From positions 1 through 10,758 of the forward strand of contig QZLH01001899.1 of NCBI GenBank assembly GCA_003833135.1: 10,758 nt of DNA. The letters are read 5' to 3'. The stretch's first letter is position 1, and every line of letters begins with the position of its first letter. The notes beneath the pieces are model-generated. The model was not told the origin of the DNA. It saw only the letters and a list, made by a program, of their open reading frames with translations, and searched no databases. The position numbers were made by a program, and so were the translations under genes. Source of the DNA: Oehlia diaphana (Eukaryota > Glomeromycota > Glomeromycetes > Glomerales > Glomeraceae). Positions 1 through 6,899 of this stretch are shown here, piece by piece.

Positions 1-715
1 ATTTTTAGTTAAATAAACCGTTTCGCAACGGTTTATATTAAAATTGTTAAAAAAACCGTTGCGAAATGGTTTATTTAACTAAAAATAACCGTTTCGCAAC
101 GGTTTTTTAAATTATTTTAGTAAAAACCGTTGCGAAACGGTTTATTTAACTAAAAATAACCATTTCGCAACGGTTTTTTTAACAATTTCAATATAAACTG
201 TTGCGAAATGGTTTATTTAACTAAAAAGAACTATTTCGCAACAGTTTCTTTTAATGAGTTTAATATAAACCGTTGCGAAATGGTTTATTAAACTTAAAAT
301 AACCATTTCGCAACGGTTTTTTAAATTATTTTAATAAAAACCGTTGTGAAATAGTTTATTTAACTAAAAAGAACCGTTTCGCAACGGTTTTTTAAATTAT
401 TTTAATAAAAACCATTGCGAAACAGTTTATTTAACTAAAAAGAACCGTTTCGCAACGGTTTTTTAAATTATTTTAATAAAACCGTTGTGAAACGGTTTAT
501 TTAATTAAAAATAACCATTTCACAACGGTTTTTTTTAACAATTTTAATAAAAACTGTTGCGAAATGGTTTATTTAACTAAAAATAACCATTTTGCAACGG
601 TTTTTTTAACAATTTTAATAAAACCGTTGCGAAACGATTTATTTAACTAAAAATAACCGTTTCGCAACGGTTTTTAATTGTCTTAATAAAAAACGTTGCG
701 CAAAACGTTTTTTAT
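1..715. repeat. Tandem array of ~70-bp CpG-rich hairpin units
   Basis: About nine forward units repeat every 70-71 bp. Each unit is a long palindrome: arm aaccgttgcgaaacggtttat, loop centred on aact, arm ataaccgtttcgcaacggtt, then an A/T spacer of about 14 bp. The first half-unit (1-36) is inverted, so 1-88 forms one larger inverted repeat with arms of about 36 bp. The last unit (688-714) is diverged. Differences between copies are mostly CpG transitions (ccgt to ccat, cgc to cac, acgg to acag). No coding content is visible. The array continues off the left edge of the window. Confidence 0.93.
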
Positions 716-719
716 TTTC

Positions 720-925
720 TAAGATTCGGATCCGATCCAAATCCGATCCAAATCTGTTCGAATCTGATCCGATCTGATCCGATTTGAATGAATAACTGAT
801 CCGATTCAATTCGATCCGAAACGGATCAAATTTTTTTGATTTGGATCAGATCACGGATCATAAAAAAGCTGATCTGATCTGATCTGTTTCGGATCAGATC
901 TGCGGATACGAATCGGATCGGTTTT
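720..925. repeat. GATC-rich low-complexity repeat block
   Basis: Degenerate short units of the type gatccgatcc, gatctgatct and ggatcagatc give 18 GATC tetranucleotides between 729 and 919. The left half is mostly gatcc/gatct, and the right half contains runs that can pair with it. There is no open frame of note. It separates the hairpin satellite from the pseudogene. I recall similar GATC blocks scattered in mycorrhizal fungal genomes, but I cannot check that here. Confidence 0.8.
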
Positions 926-990
926 TTTTCGGAACACTAATTATCAGATGATGGTGATAATGTATTATCAGATGATGATAATGATATATA
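926..990 (+). other. Acidic-linker-like remnant upstream of the pseudogene
   Basis: From 941 one frame reads LSDDGDNVLSDDDNDI and then meets a stop at 989, out of frame with the exon that follows. The repeated SDD codons and an imperfect inverted repeat (tatcagatgat near 965, atatcatctgat near 1003) could be the decayed 5' end of the gene or simple-sequence DNA. No start codon or promoter can be assigned. Weak evidence. Confidence 0.3.
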
Positions 991-1685
991 ATATTACCAT
1001 CAATATCATCTGATACATCAGATAACAAAAAAAAACTAAAAAATCAAGTTCATGTTAAGCAAAAACGAATAACCAAATTGGACCAAATTAAGGTAGTTCT
1101 ATTTATTTTATTTAAATTAATAAATATTTATTAATTAATTAATTAAAATTTAATTCTACTTAGAATAAAAACTTACAAAGACATCCAATAGTTAATAAAA
1201 TTATCACTCGTAATAAAGTTCAGTGTAAGTATAGAAAGATTATCAAGTTACACTGAGCTTATAACTCCCAAAATTTGGAAATATATAGTAAAACTGGTAG
1301 CTGCTTATTGACAAAAGGAACATGTCCATTTACAGATTACTTTACGATTACTATAAAATCAGAAAATTCATGTGTTGGATTAAAAGAAAAGAAATATGTA
1401 AAGTATTTGCAAAGAATTGGTGGAATTATTTATTATGGTGGTGCACCATGTATTGAAATATTAGGAAAGGAGTTATTTCCAAAAAAATTTAAAAAAAACT
1501 TTAGTTGGAAAAAACTAACAAGTAAAAAAATAGCACAATTAGAAAATGAGTTGGCTGCAAGAGCAAAGTGGCGTAATAACTTTAGTACCGGTTGTATTCG
1601 AAGTATAGAATGTAAAATTTTAACAGTAAATAAAGAAAATATTTATAATAAATGTATAGAATTAAATAGTGATAAAAATTTAAAG
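991..1685 (+). pseudogene. N-terminal exons: decayed zinc-finger-like block
   Basis: Two exon blocks, 991-1092 and 1164-1685, join at an intron in phase 0. The first is basic (for example VKQKRITKLDQIK). The second carries QCKYRKIIKLH, a TGA stop at 1254, then AYNSQNLEIYSKTGSC. The spacing suggests a C-x-C...H-x5-C metal site in which the second Cys (codon 1230) and the His (codon 1284) are now both Tyr; this is inference from recalled relatives. Downstream comes YYGGAPCIEILGKELFP and a Lys-rich segment ending at 1685. No in-frame ATG precedes the conserved part, so the true start is lost or lies upstream. The stop fits a CGA to TGA change, since an Arg would suit that position. Confidence 0.7.
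1093..1163 (+). other. Intron 1 (phase 0)
   Basis: GTAGTT donor, A/T-rich body, CTACTTAG acceptor, 71 bp. Splicing joins AAG to AAT and keeps the frame. Confidence 0.6.
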
Positions 1686-1759
1686 GTAATTATAAATTTA
1701 CAATTTTAAAATTTATTAAAAAATTTTACATATTAATTTGTATATTTTATTTAAATTAG
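1686..1759 (+). other. Intron 2 (phase 0)
   Basis: GTAATT donor and TTAAATTAG acceptor, 74 bp. The frame is open on both sides after removal, while reading through meets TAA at 1707. Confidence 0.7.
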
Positions 1760-2142
1760 AATGTTATTATACGACCAATTCCACAAATAGAGAATTGGAA
1801 ATTTATACCAAAATATTTGGTTAAAAAGAATCCTATTTTTAAATATTTAAAGGATTCTAGTCTCAATGAATTCTATAATTCAATAGATTTAGTACAAGAT
1901 TCTGACTCATCATTTTGGGCAATATTAGCAGAAAAAGGATGTCAAGGAGTATTTAAAAATAAAAAAAATTTCAAAGAGTTATGTAAAATAATGGTAGAAA
2001 TAGTAGATTGTGAACAGAGAAATAAAGGAAATCAAAATTTAGAAAATTTTGCAAATTTTATAACTATTTTAGCATCATTTGAAACAAGAGGATATGAAAT
2101 GTTTAAACAAAATTTAACTGGACAAACACTTCGTAATATTAG
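1760..2142 (+). pseudogene. Exon 3: conserved helical block of the transposase-like gene
   Basis: This is an intact exon of 383 bp with no stop or frameshift. It opens with NVIIRPIPQIENWKFIPK, includes SSFWAILAEKGCQGVF and FANFITILASFETRGYEMF, and ends GQTLRNIR at the donor at 2143. The frame is continuous with the previous exon across a 74-bp intron and with the next exon across a 253-bp intron (split codon AG|A, Arg). I recognise the FWAILAEKG and NFITIL...R blocks as the usual segment ahead of the catalytic core in this recalled family; I do not know its function. A reading frame taken alone here would appear to start near 1817, but no ATG is present there. Confidence 0.75.
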
Positions 2143-2395
2143 GTAAATATTTTATTATATATCAATATTGGTTGTTATTTTTTTAAAAAAATGTCTAATC
2201 AACAAAAATCTGAAGTTAAAAGACGTACAAAAGTTCACCCAAAAGTACCATGTCTTTGCAAATTATGTAATGGTAAAATCATTGATTCTAGAACTAGAAG
2301 TATTCATATAAATGAGGAAAATCGGCTTAAAGATTCAGTTATTAAAATAATGAAAAGCAGAAGGAAGAACAGAAAATTTACATTACGCCTTTTAG
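2143..2395 (+). other. Intron 3 (phase 2), enlarged by a foreign fragment
   Basis: GTAAAT donor and CCTTTTAG acceptor, 253 bp, about three times the other introns. Splicing rebuilds AG|A (Arg) and leads into LHHVQSDKS. The extra length is largely the zinc-finger-like frame at 2191-2394. Confidence 0.7.
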
Positions 2396-2457
2396 ATTAC
2401 ATCATGTACAATCAGATAAATCAATTAGTAATACAGATATTTATTATGAAAATATAA
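2191..2457 (+). pseudogene. Fragment of another zinc-finger-type ORF inside intron 3
   Basis: An ATG-started frame of 88 codons lies on the coding strand within intron 3 and runs a short way into exon 4 in a different frame. Residues 1-62 are basic and carry PCLCKLCNGKIIDSRTRSIH, a C-x-C-x2-C...H cluster that could bind zinc. The end (after the acceptor at 2395) is exon 4 read in the wrong frame. I recall similar C-x2-C...RT..H openings at the start of other multicopy proteins in mycorrhizal fungi, some linked to transposons, but cannot name the family. It is most likely a captured or inserted 5' fragment; use as an alternative first exon is possible but no donor in frame was found. Confidence 0.55.
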
Positions 2458-2960
2458 TGCGATTTAAAAAATTTGCCAATTCATTAAATTATAACGGACC
2501 TGTTGCCACCATAATAGATAATATGAAATTAAAAGAAAGTCTTAGTTATTCAGTAACTTTAAGTTGTGTTATTGGATCAACCTTACCAGTTTCTAAAACA
2601 AAAGTATCAAATTATGAAGAAGTTATTACAACTAGAAAACGGTAACCGTTAATGTGTCCAAAGCATCATAAATCACATCTCATAAAATTAAACTATACAA
2701 AATTAAATTGCATAAAAATTTTTAAAGATATTTTAAAAAAGGAGGAGTGAAGGATATAAACAAAAAGTATTATATATGTAAACAAATCTAAGGTTATACC
2801 TGATCCTAAGATTTTATTGGTCATACATGTGTGCGGACAGATAACACATGCATGGTTTGGAGTAGAATAAAAGTGTTCTACGCTTACGCTTCAGACAATT
2901 ATTGATAAAATAAAGGTTAAAAATGCTATAGCAAAACAAGTTCAAATTTATTTACTTCAG
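2396..2960 (+). pseudogene. Exon 4: first catalytic-acid block, split by a 261-bp insert
   Basis: From 2396 the frame reads LHHVQSDKSISNTDIYYENI, then NSLNYNGPVATIIDNMKLKE and LSYSVTLSCVIGSTL, up to EEVITT at 2633. After an insertion and a repeated hexamer it resumes at 2901 (second base-triplet ATT GAT) as IDKIKVKNAIAKQVQIYLLQ and ends at the donor at 2961. The Asp at 2517 in ATIIDNMKLK is a candidate first catalytic acid of an RNase H-fold transposase (inference). No stop or frameshift occurs in this exon apart from the insertion. The frame is the same on both sides once the insert and one target copy are removed. Confidence 0.75.
2634..2894. mobile_element. 261-bp insertion with probable 6-bp target duplication
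   Basis: The exon 4 frame stops matching at 2633 and resumes at 2901. The hexamer ACAACT (2628-2633) and ACAATT (2895-2900) flank the insert with one C/T difference, as expected for an old target-site duplication. Inside are a 13-bp palindrome, AACGGTAACCGTT, near the left end and GTTCTACGCTTACGCTTCAG at the right end. The ends are only weakly inverted (GGTAACCGTTA against GCGTAAGCGTAG), so the class is undecided. There is no coding capacity. Confidence 0.55.
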
Positions 2961-3040
2961 GTATTTGTTTTTAATAGTGCAATTTATTTCAATTCTACAT
3001 TTTTAAATTTTAAATATTACTAATATCTAAATTTTTTTAG
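2961..3040 (+). other. Intron 4 (phase 0)
   Basis: GTATTT donor and TTTTTTTAG acceptor, 80 bp. It joins YLLQ to ILLPKIPP in frame. Confidence 0.68.
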
Positions 3041-3863
3041 ATTCTCTTACCCAAAATTCCACCAATAGTTATTGGTTTAATTCTAAATAATAATAAAGAA
3101 AAGCTACTGATATTTTTGCTTATCATCAAAAAGTTTTATAATATGCAGCGCAATTGAAGATTAATATTGTATCATTTGGTTCAGATGGAGCAGCAATGAA
3201 TTCAATACACAATCAATGTTAATGAGTACATTAACTACTGAAAATATTATTTTTAAAGATCAATTGTACAATATAAAGTTTAAATGTCCTGTTTTTCCTG
3301 GAATCAGCCTAGTGATTCGTGTCCAACATCATAATGTTTATCAAAACATTTATTAAATATTTATAAATAGCATTTATTGAATACAAGATGTATTGAAAAA
3401 GTACCTATAAGTGTTAAATTAAAGTATTAAAAAAATGCTTAAAAAATTAAATACTTAATAAATAATAAAATATTGCAATATTTAAGTATTAAATTTTTTA
3501 TTACCTAATAAATGTAAAATTTTAATACTTATTAAATACTGCCATTTGGTAAATACAAGATTTCATTTGGTTAAACTTCATGATGAAGATGCTAAATATG
3601 GGAAAAAAAGTGGGAAAAATGCATTATTTTCTGGTGCTAGATTGCTTACTTTAGGAATTGGAATAGCAAGATACGATCAAATACTTACACTTAGTAAAAT
3701 ATCTAATAGTGTACTTTATATGCGTGATATTAAAAATACTAATCGGCAGGATGATGGTGTGGCCTATCGATTTTTTGTTCAGCATTTTTAGAACAAGTAT
3801 ATGATCAAAATATTTTACAAGATTCTAATAAACATGGTTTATTTATTTATCTTTTTGTAATTG
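3041..3863 (+). pseudogene. Exon 5: second catalytic-acid block, frameshifted and interrupted
   Basis: It begins ILLPKIPPIVIGLILNNN. A one-base loss near 3102 moves the frame to ATDIFAYHQKVL, then a TAA stop at 3139, then QLKINIVSFGSDGAAM. A second one-base loss near 3197 leads to EFNTQSMLMS...FKCPVFP...VIRVQ up to 3326. A 259-bp element interrupts, and coding resumes at 3588 as DAKYGKKSGKNALFSGARL, RYDQILTLSK and NRQDDGVAYRFF. A third one-base loss near 3778 leads to SAFLEQVYDQNILQ and GLFIYLFVI at the donor at 3864. The Asp of GSDGAA (3184) is the candidate second catalytic acid. All three frame changes are in the same direction, consistent with small deletions. Confidence 0.78.
3327..3585. 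mobile_element. 259-bp AT-rich foldback (MITE-like) element
   Basis: The exon frame breaks after VIRVQ (3326) and resumes with DAKYGKK (3588). The left end catcataatgtttatc and the reverse complement of the right end, catcatgaagtttaacc, agree at about 14 of 17 positions, so these are imperfect terminal inverted repeats. AA lies on both outer sides, a possible 2-bp duplication. Inside is the perfect palindrome aaatattgcaatattt near 3469, set within larger taaatactt/aagtattta arms, and a direct repeat ending aatacaagat near 3390 and 3560. There is no coding capacity; the class is unknown. Confidence 0.6.
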
Positions 3864-3950
3864 GTGAATAATTTTAATTAATTAATTGATTACTTATTTA
3901 TTTATAAGTAATTATTAAACTAATATAAATATATAAATTTAATTTTTTAG
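3864..3950 (+). other. Intron 5 (phase 1)
   Basis: GTGAAT donor and AATTTTTTAG acceptor, 87 bp. It rebuilds G|GT (Gly) between LFVI and ELIDAY; read-through would stop at 3869. Confidence 0.68.
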
Positions 3951-4209
3951 GTGAGTTGATTGATGCATATCAAAATCATACTATTTCACATAAAGAAAAG
4001 TGCCGAATGGCTATGTTAGCTTATTTTTTTCTTTATATGTGGAATAACCATATTGAGCAAATTCAAAAAAATCATCCAGATATTATCTAAATATTAAAAA
4101 ACACTGCAATCACGTGGGCGTTATGTTTAGACTACCCACATAAATTAACTATTTACAATTGTGTGACCATATCATGCACAAAGTACCGATCTTGATATTT
4201 ATGTATATA

Positions 4210-5010
4210 TAACTGATAACGTGTTAAAAATAATTACGCGTTTAGTCATTTCCTTTCTCCTTTTTCTTAAAAAAAATAAAAAAAAGCGCAGTGAAAAAAA
4301 TGAAAAAGAAATGAAAAGAAAGAAGAACTGAAAGAAGTAAACAAAAAAAAAAGAAGAAAAAGAAGTTAGAAATAATTTAAAAAACGAAAAGAGAAAAGTT
4401 AGAACGAAAAGAATGAAACAAGAACGAAAAGAACGAAAGGTTAGAACAAATGAAAAAGAACGAAAAAGAAAAGCAAGAGCGAAAAGAAATAAACAACTTA
4501 CCTGTATGTGCTGTCTTCTGTTAAAGATTTGCAAATCAAGAGCCGGGATCTAAAAAGAAAGAAGGGTTAAAACAAATGAAAAAGAATGAAAAAGAAAAGC
4601 AAGAGCGAAAAGAAATAAACAACTCACCCATATGTGCCGTCTTCTGTTAAAGATTCGCAAATCAAGAGCTGGAACTTAAGAAGAAAGAAGGGTTAGAATG
4701 AATGAAAAAAAAGACAAAGGAAAAAGAAAAGAAAAGAACGCACTTTGGAAGAGCTGAAATGCCGAAGAGTCAAGTCCTAAAAAGAAAAGAAGCCTTCCAT
4801 TAAAAATCCAAGCTGAAACCTAAGAAGAAAGTGGAGTTAGAATGAATGAAAATGGGAAGGAAAAAGAAAAAAGACTCACCTTAGAACCAGAGAGCTGAAA
4901 TAATCAATAAGGAAAATAGTCCAGAAGTCTCTAAAGGGCGCTAAAAAAAAAGACAATAAAGAACGTTAAGAAAATTTCTTAAACGAAATTAACAAAAAAA
5001 ATAAAAAAAA
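4210..5010. repeat. Purine-rich tract (plus strand)
   Basis: The plus strand is dominated by GAAAAAGAA, AACGAAAAG and AAGAAAG words, so the minus strand is a long pyrimidine tract. It lies entirely inside the Helitron and contains the 126-bp repeats. The strong strand asymmetry produces a Phe/Leu/Ser-rich open frame on the minus strand at 4199-4534, which I regard as compositional. Confidence 0.8.
4439..4950 (-). repeat. 126-bp tandem repeats with micro-exon-like cores
   Basis: Copies begin at 4439, 4565 and 4691 (exact 126-bp spacing), with a more decayed one near 4834. The first two are nearly identical. On the minus strand each has a pyrimidine-rich tract ending in an acceptor (CTTTTTAG at copy 1, CTTCTTAAG at copy 2), a core of 48 or 47 bp (4502-4549, 4628-4674), and a donor, GTAAGT or GTGAGT. 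Copy 1's core reads RLLICKSLTEDSTYR in the frame continuing into the donor. A further GTGAGT donor lies at 4873-4879. These may be duplicated captured exons or a repeat that happens to hold splice-like motifs. No full gene is seen. Confidence 0.65.
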
Positions 5011-5179
5011 CCCCTACCTTTTTATTTTTAGAGGTCTGATTTCGTCTTTAGGGCATTCCTACAAGAATTAACTAAATGAACGTTAAAAAATGTTCTGATA
5101 TCGATAATCTAAATTATAATAAACTGCCAATAAAAAAGATTCTAACTTATCATGTGATAGGATTAAGGGCAGTGAATAT

Positions 5180-5350
5180 ATAGTTAGACCAGATTTACAG
5201 GTAAATAGGAGAAAAGGTTTTCTTTGTTTTTATTTAATAAATAACAACTAACATTATATTACTTTTGAATTCAGATCAAGGTGGGCTAGGCTTACAGGTA
5301 ATTAGAAGAAAGGTTTTTTTATATTTAAAGCTGAGGTGGACTGGACTTAA
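5180..5350 (+). repeat. Short diverged repeats with GTAA donor-like motifs
   Basis: Two related stretches, near 5188-5225 and 5285-5320, share the pattern ga/tta-cag followed by gtaaatagga or gtaattagaa and then gaaaaggtttt. The second is preceded by gaattcag, an acceptor-like site, so a 25-bp micro-exon-like core (5276 to about 5297) is flanked by splice motifs. A third, more distant relative (gctgaggtggactggactt) follows at 5331. They are in the Helitron; no gene is recognised. Confidence 0.45.
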
Positions 5351-5710
5351 ATATTGGAGGTTTTATTATTCATTTTTTTTTAATGAGAGATGTTCCTAAG
5401 TTTCTCTAATTTTTTATATTATTTGTTTGGAATTTTAGGTGGGGTGGGTTTTGAAATAATATCATAAACATTGCAAAATGGAAACTTCAATTTTGATTTT
5501 CACCTTTACTATTTTTTTTGTATTTTACATATAGTACTAATAATACATAACAAAAATTTTTTAAAATGAAATAATAAAGTTTTTTTTTTGAATAAAGTTG
5601 TGTTTTAACTTTTAATATTGTTAGTAAAAGTATTAGTTGAGGAATGTGAAATTCAAAAAATGGAGTTTTTTATTATCATTGATTTTCATTATATGTGAAT
5701 TGGCAATTTA

Positions 5711-5740
5711 CTGTTAACGTAGTTAACAGGTGAATACTAG
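5711..5740 (+). other. Helitron 3' terminal hairpin and CTAG end
   Basis: Perfect inverted arms CTGTTAAC and GTTAACAG around GTA, then GTGAATA and CTAG. Helitron 3' ends typically have such a hairpin about 10-12 nt before CTRR, where it acts as the transposition end signal. Confidence 0.9.
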
Positions 5741-5808
5741 TTGATATAAGAAAAAACTTTCTTGCACCTCAAATATTTAAAATACTTATCAGTTTAGCAA
5801 AATCATTG

Positions 5809-5876
5809 GTAAGTTTCTGTTAGTAAATTTATATTTATTAAATATATATTATAATGAAATTTATAATTTTTTAAAG
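5809..5876 (+). other. Intron 6 (phase 0)
   Basis: GTAAGT donor and TTTTTAAAG acceptor, 68 bp. It joins AKSL to ILLILAYQ. Confidence 0.68.
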
Positions 5877-6101
5877 ATTTTACTAATATTGGCATATCAA
5901 GATTATTATCCAACTGTTCCGTTATGCATATGGATTCACGGTTCAGAACTATGTGAACATTTTTTTGGATTAAGTCGATAACTACATAATGATTTACTTT
6001 TGGAGATCTGATAAAAATAATTCCAAAAATTAATCATATGTTTCGTATTTATACTGATGCATCTTTAGTAAAGATACACAGTGAAAAAACTTCAGCAGAA
6101 G
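5877..6101 (+). pseudogene. Exon 7: third catalytic-acid block (CEHFFG)
   Basis: It reads ILLILAYQDYYPTVPLCIW, IHGSELCEHFFGLSR, then a TAA stop at 5979 followed in the same frame by LHNDLL. A one-base loss near 6001 leads to GDLIKIIPKINHMFRIY and DASLVKIHSEKTSAE, ending at the donor at 6102. The E-x2-FFG-x-S/I-R pattern is like the last catalytic Glu region of P-element and hAT-type transposases (established pattern; assignment here is inference), with Glu at 5955. The stop fits CAA to TAA, since Gln would suit that position. Confidence 0.77.
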
Positions 6102-6175
6102 GTAACTAGTTTAATTAACATATTTTTATTTATAATATATCTGATATACTTATTTATTAGTTTATTTAATATTAG
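6102..6175 (+). other. Intron 7 (phase 1)
   Basis: GTAACT donor and AATATTAG acceptor, 74 bp. It rebuilds G|AT (Asp). A nearer TTATTAG at 6160 is an alternative acceptor but would not keep the frame as well. Confidence 0.6.
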
Positions 6176-6749
6176 ATTATATAGTGAATTATTATAAAGA
6201 TACCATAACTGATAATATTGGTAATTTATTAGCATATCCCACAAATGAAGAAATGCATTTAATTATTCATGAATCTCATGAACATGCAATTGCATTTGCT
6301 TAAATTCTAGAATTTGTTGGGTACAAAAATCTTTTTTACGGTAGATTATTTAATACATATATGTTATCTTATGAAAATGATATACTAGATGAAAATTTAA
6401 ATCAGAATGTCGATAAAATGGAAAAAGCTGATAATTCTGAATCAGATGAAATTAGCAAGGCTGCAGATTTGGTTATATATATAATATTAATATTTTTAAT
6501 TCAGGAGATGATAATAATTCAATTATAAAACAAAGTCAAGCAGAAATAAATTTAATGTATAATCAATCAGATAAAATAATTATTCAAGATAATGAAACAA
6601 CATTTCAAATAGGAATTATATTATTATCAGGTAAATTAGATATTAAAATTTTAGTATCACAGCGCCGTAAATATAAAGCTTATTCTAGTCAAAAAATGGA
6701 GTGAATTCAAATAATACAAAGATTTCAAACTGATTGTTCAGAATTAAAT
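6176..6749 (+). pseudogene. Exon 8: acidic linker and start of the basic segment
   Basis: It continues DYIVNYYKDTITDNIGNLL, AYPTNEEMHLIIHESHEHA, IAFA, then a TAA stop at 6301 followed by ILEFVG. Next is an acidic linker (NDILDENLNQNVDKMEKAD, NSESDEISKAADL). Around 6471-6504 a TATATA-rich stretch ending in TTCAG changes the frame; it may be a tiny intron plus a one-base loss. Coding resumes SGDDNNSIIKQSQAEINL, then LDIKILVSQRRKYKAYSSQK, a TGA stop at 6702, and IQIIQRFQTDCSELN. The large inverted-end element enters right after this. Confidence 0.68.
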
Positions 6750-6776
6750 TTTAGGATCATTTTAACGCTCACTGAA

Positions 6777-6803
6777 GGTGAAATTCACCATATCACGTGA
6801 TAT
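6777..6803. repeat. Subterminal palindromes, left end
   Basis: GGTGAAATTCACC (6777-6789) directly abuts the perfect 14-bp palindrome ATATCACGTGATAT (6790-6803), which contains the E-box core CACGTG. Their position just inside the element end suggests transposase or host-factor binding sites (inference). Confidence 0.55.
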
Positions 6804-6899
6804 TTATTATTATATTAAAATTTAGTAAAATTCAATTTTTTTGTGTTTGAATAAACATGTAAAAAAAAGTTTTTCTATTGACCATTTAAGCATAAATAT

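Larger units (their letters stand above)
4086..5740 (+). mobile_element. Non-autonomous Helitron, 1,655 bp
   Basis: The 5' end is TC (TCTAAATATT) directly after an A. The 3' end is CTAG directly before a T. An 8-bp perfect-arm hairpin (CTGTTAAC GTA GTTAACAG, 5711-5729) ends 11 nt before the terminus, with 7 nt between it and CTAG. There is no target duplication and no terminal inverted repeat. These are the established hallmarks of Helitrons inserting between A and T. Excision in silico rebuilds ATT in the host codon and restores exon 6. No Rep or helicase reading frame is present, so movement would need enzymes supplied elsewhere. It carries a purine-rich tract, 126-bp repeats and short donor-site repeats (listed separately); 5340-5700 is A/T-rich with nothing recognisable. 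Confidence 0.9.
3951..5808 (+). pseudogene. Exon 6, split exactly by a Helitron
   Basis: The left part reads GELIDAYQNHTISHKEK, CRMAMLAYFFLYMWNN and HIEQIQKNHPDI. The codon ATT is cut after its first base at 4085. The right part resumes at 5741 with the missing TT and continues DIRKNFLAPQIFKILISL, AKSL to the donor GTAAGT at 5809. Removing 4086-5740 restores an uninterrupted frame, which is the strongest evidence that both halves belong to one exon. The helical, hydrophobic run resembles the insertion domain that lies between the second and third catalytic acids in P/hAT-like transposases (inference). Confidence 0.82.

Noticed and set aside
1..715. CRISPR array
   Set aside because: The repeats are themselves long palindromes and the spacers are short, A/T-rich and nearly identical. 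The window is also clearly eukaryotic, with introns.
2642..2894. Reading the 2634-2894 insert as a GT...AG intron (GTAACC to TTCAG)
   Set aside because: Splicing there puts the next exon out of frame (stop soon after), while removal of the insert with one target copy keeps it.
3546..3791. Stand-alone 81-codon gene starting at 3546
   Set aside because: Its first 14 codons are the right end of the foldback element and its last codons are past a frameshift. The conserved part belongs to exon 5.
4199..4534. Minus-strand 111-codon open frame rich in F, L and S
   Set aside because: It reads through the pyrimidine strand of the purine-rich tract and crosses a good donor site; its composition explains the open frame.
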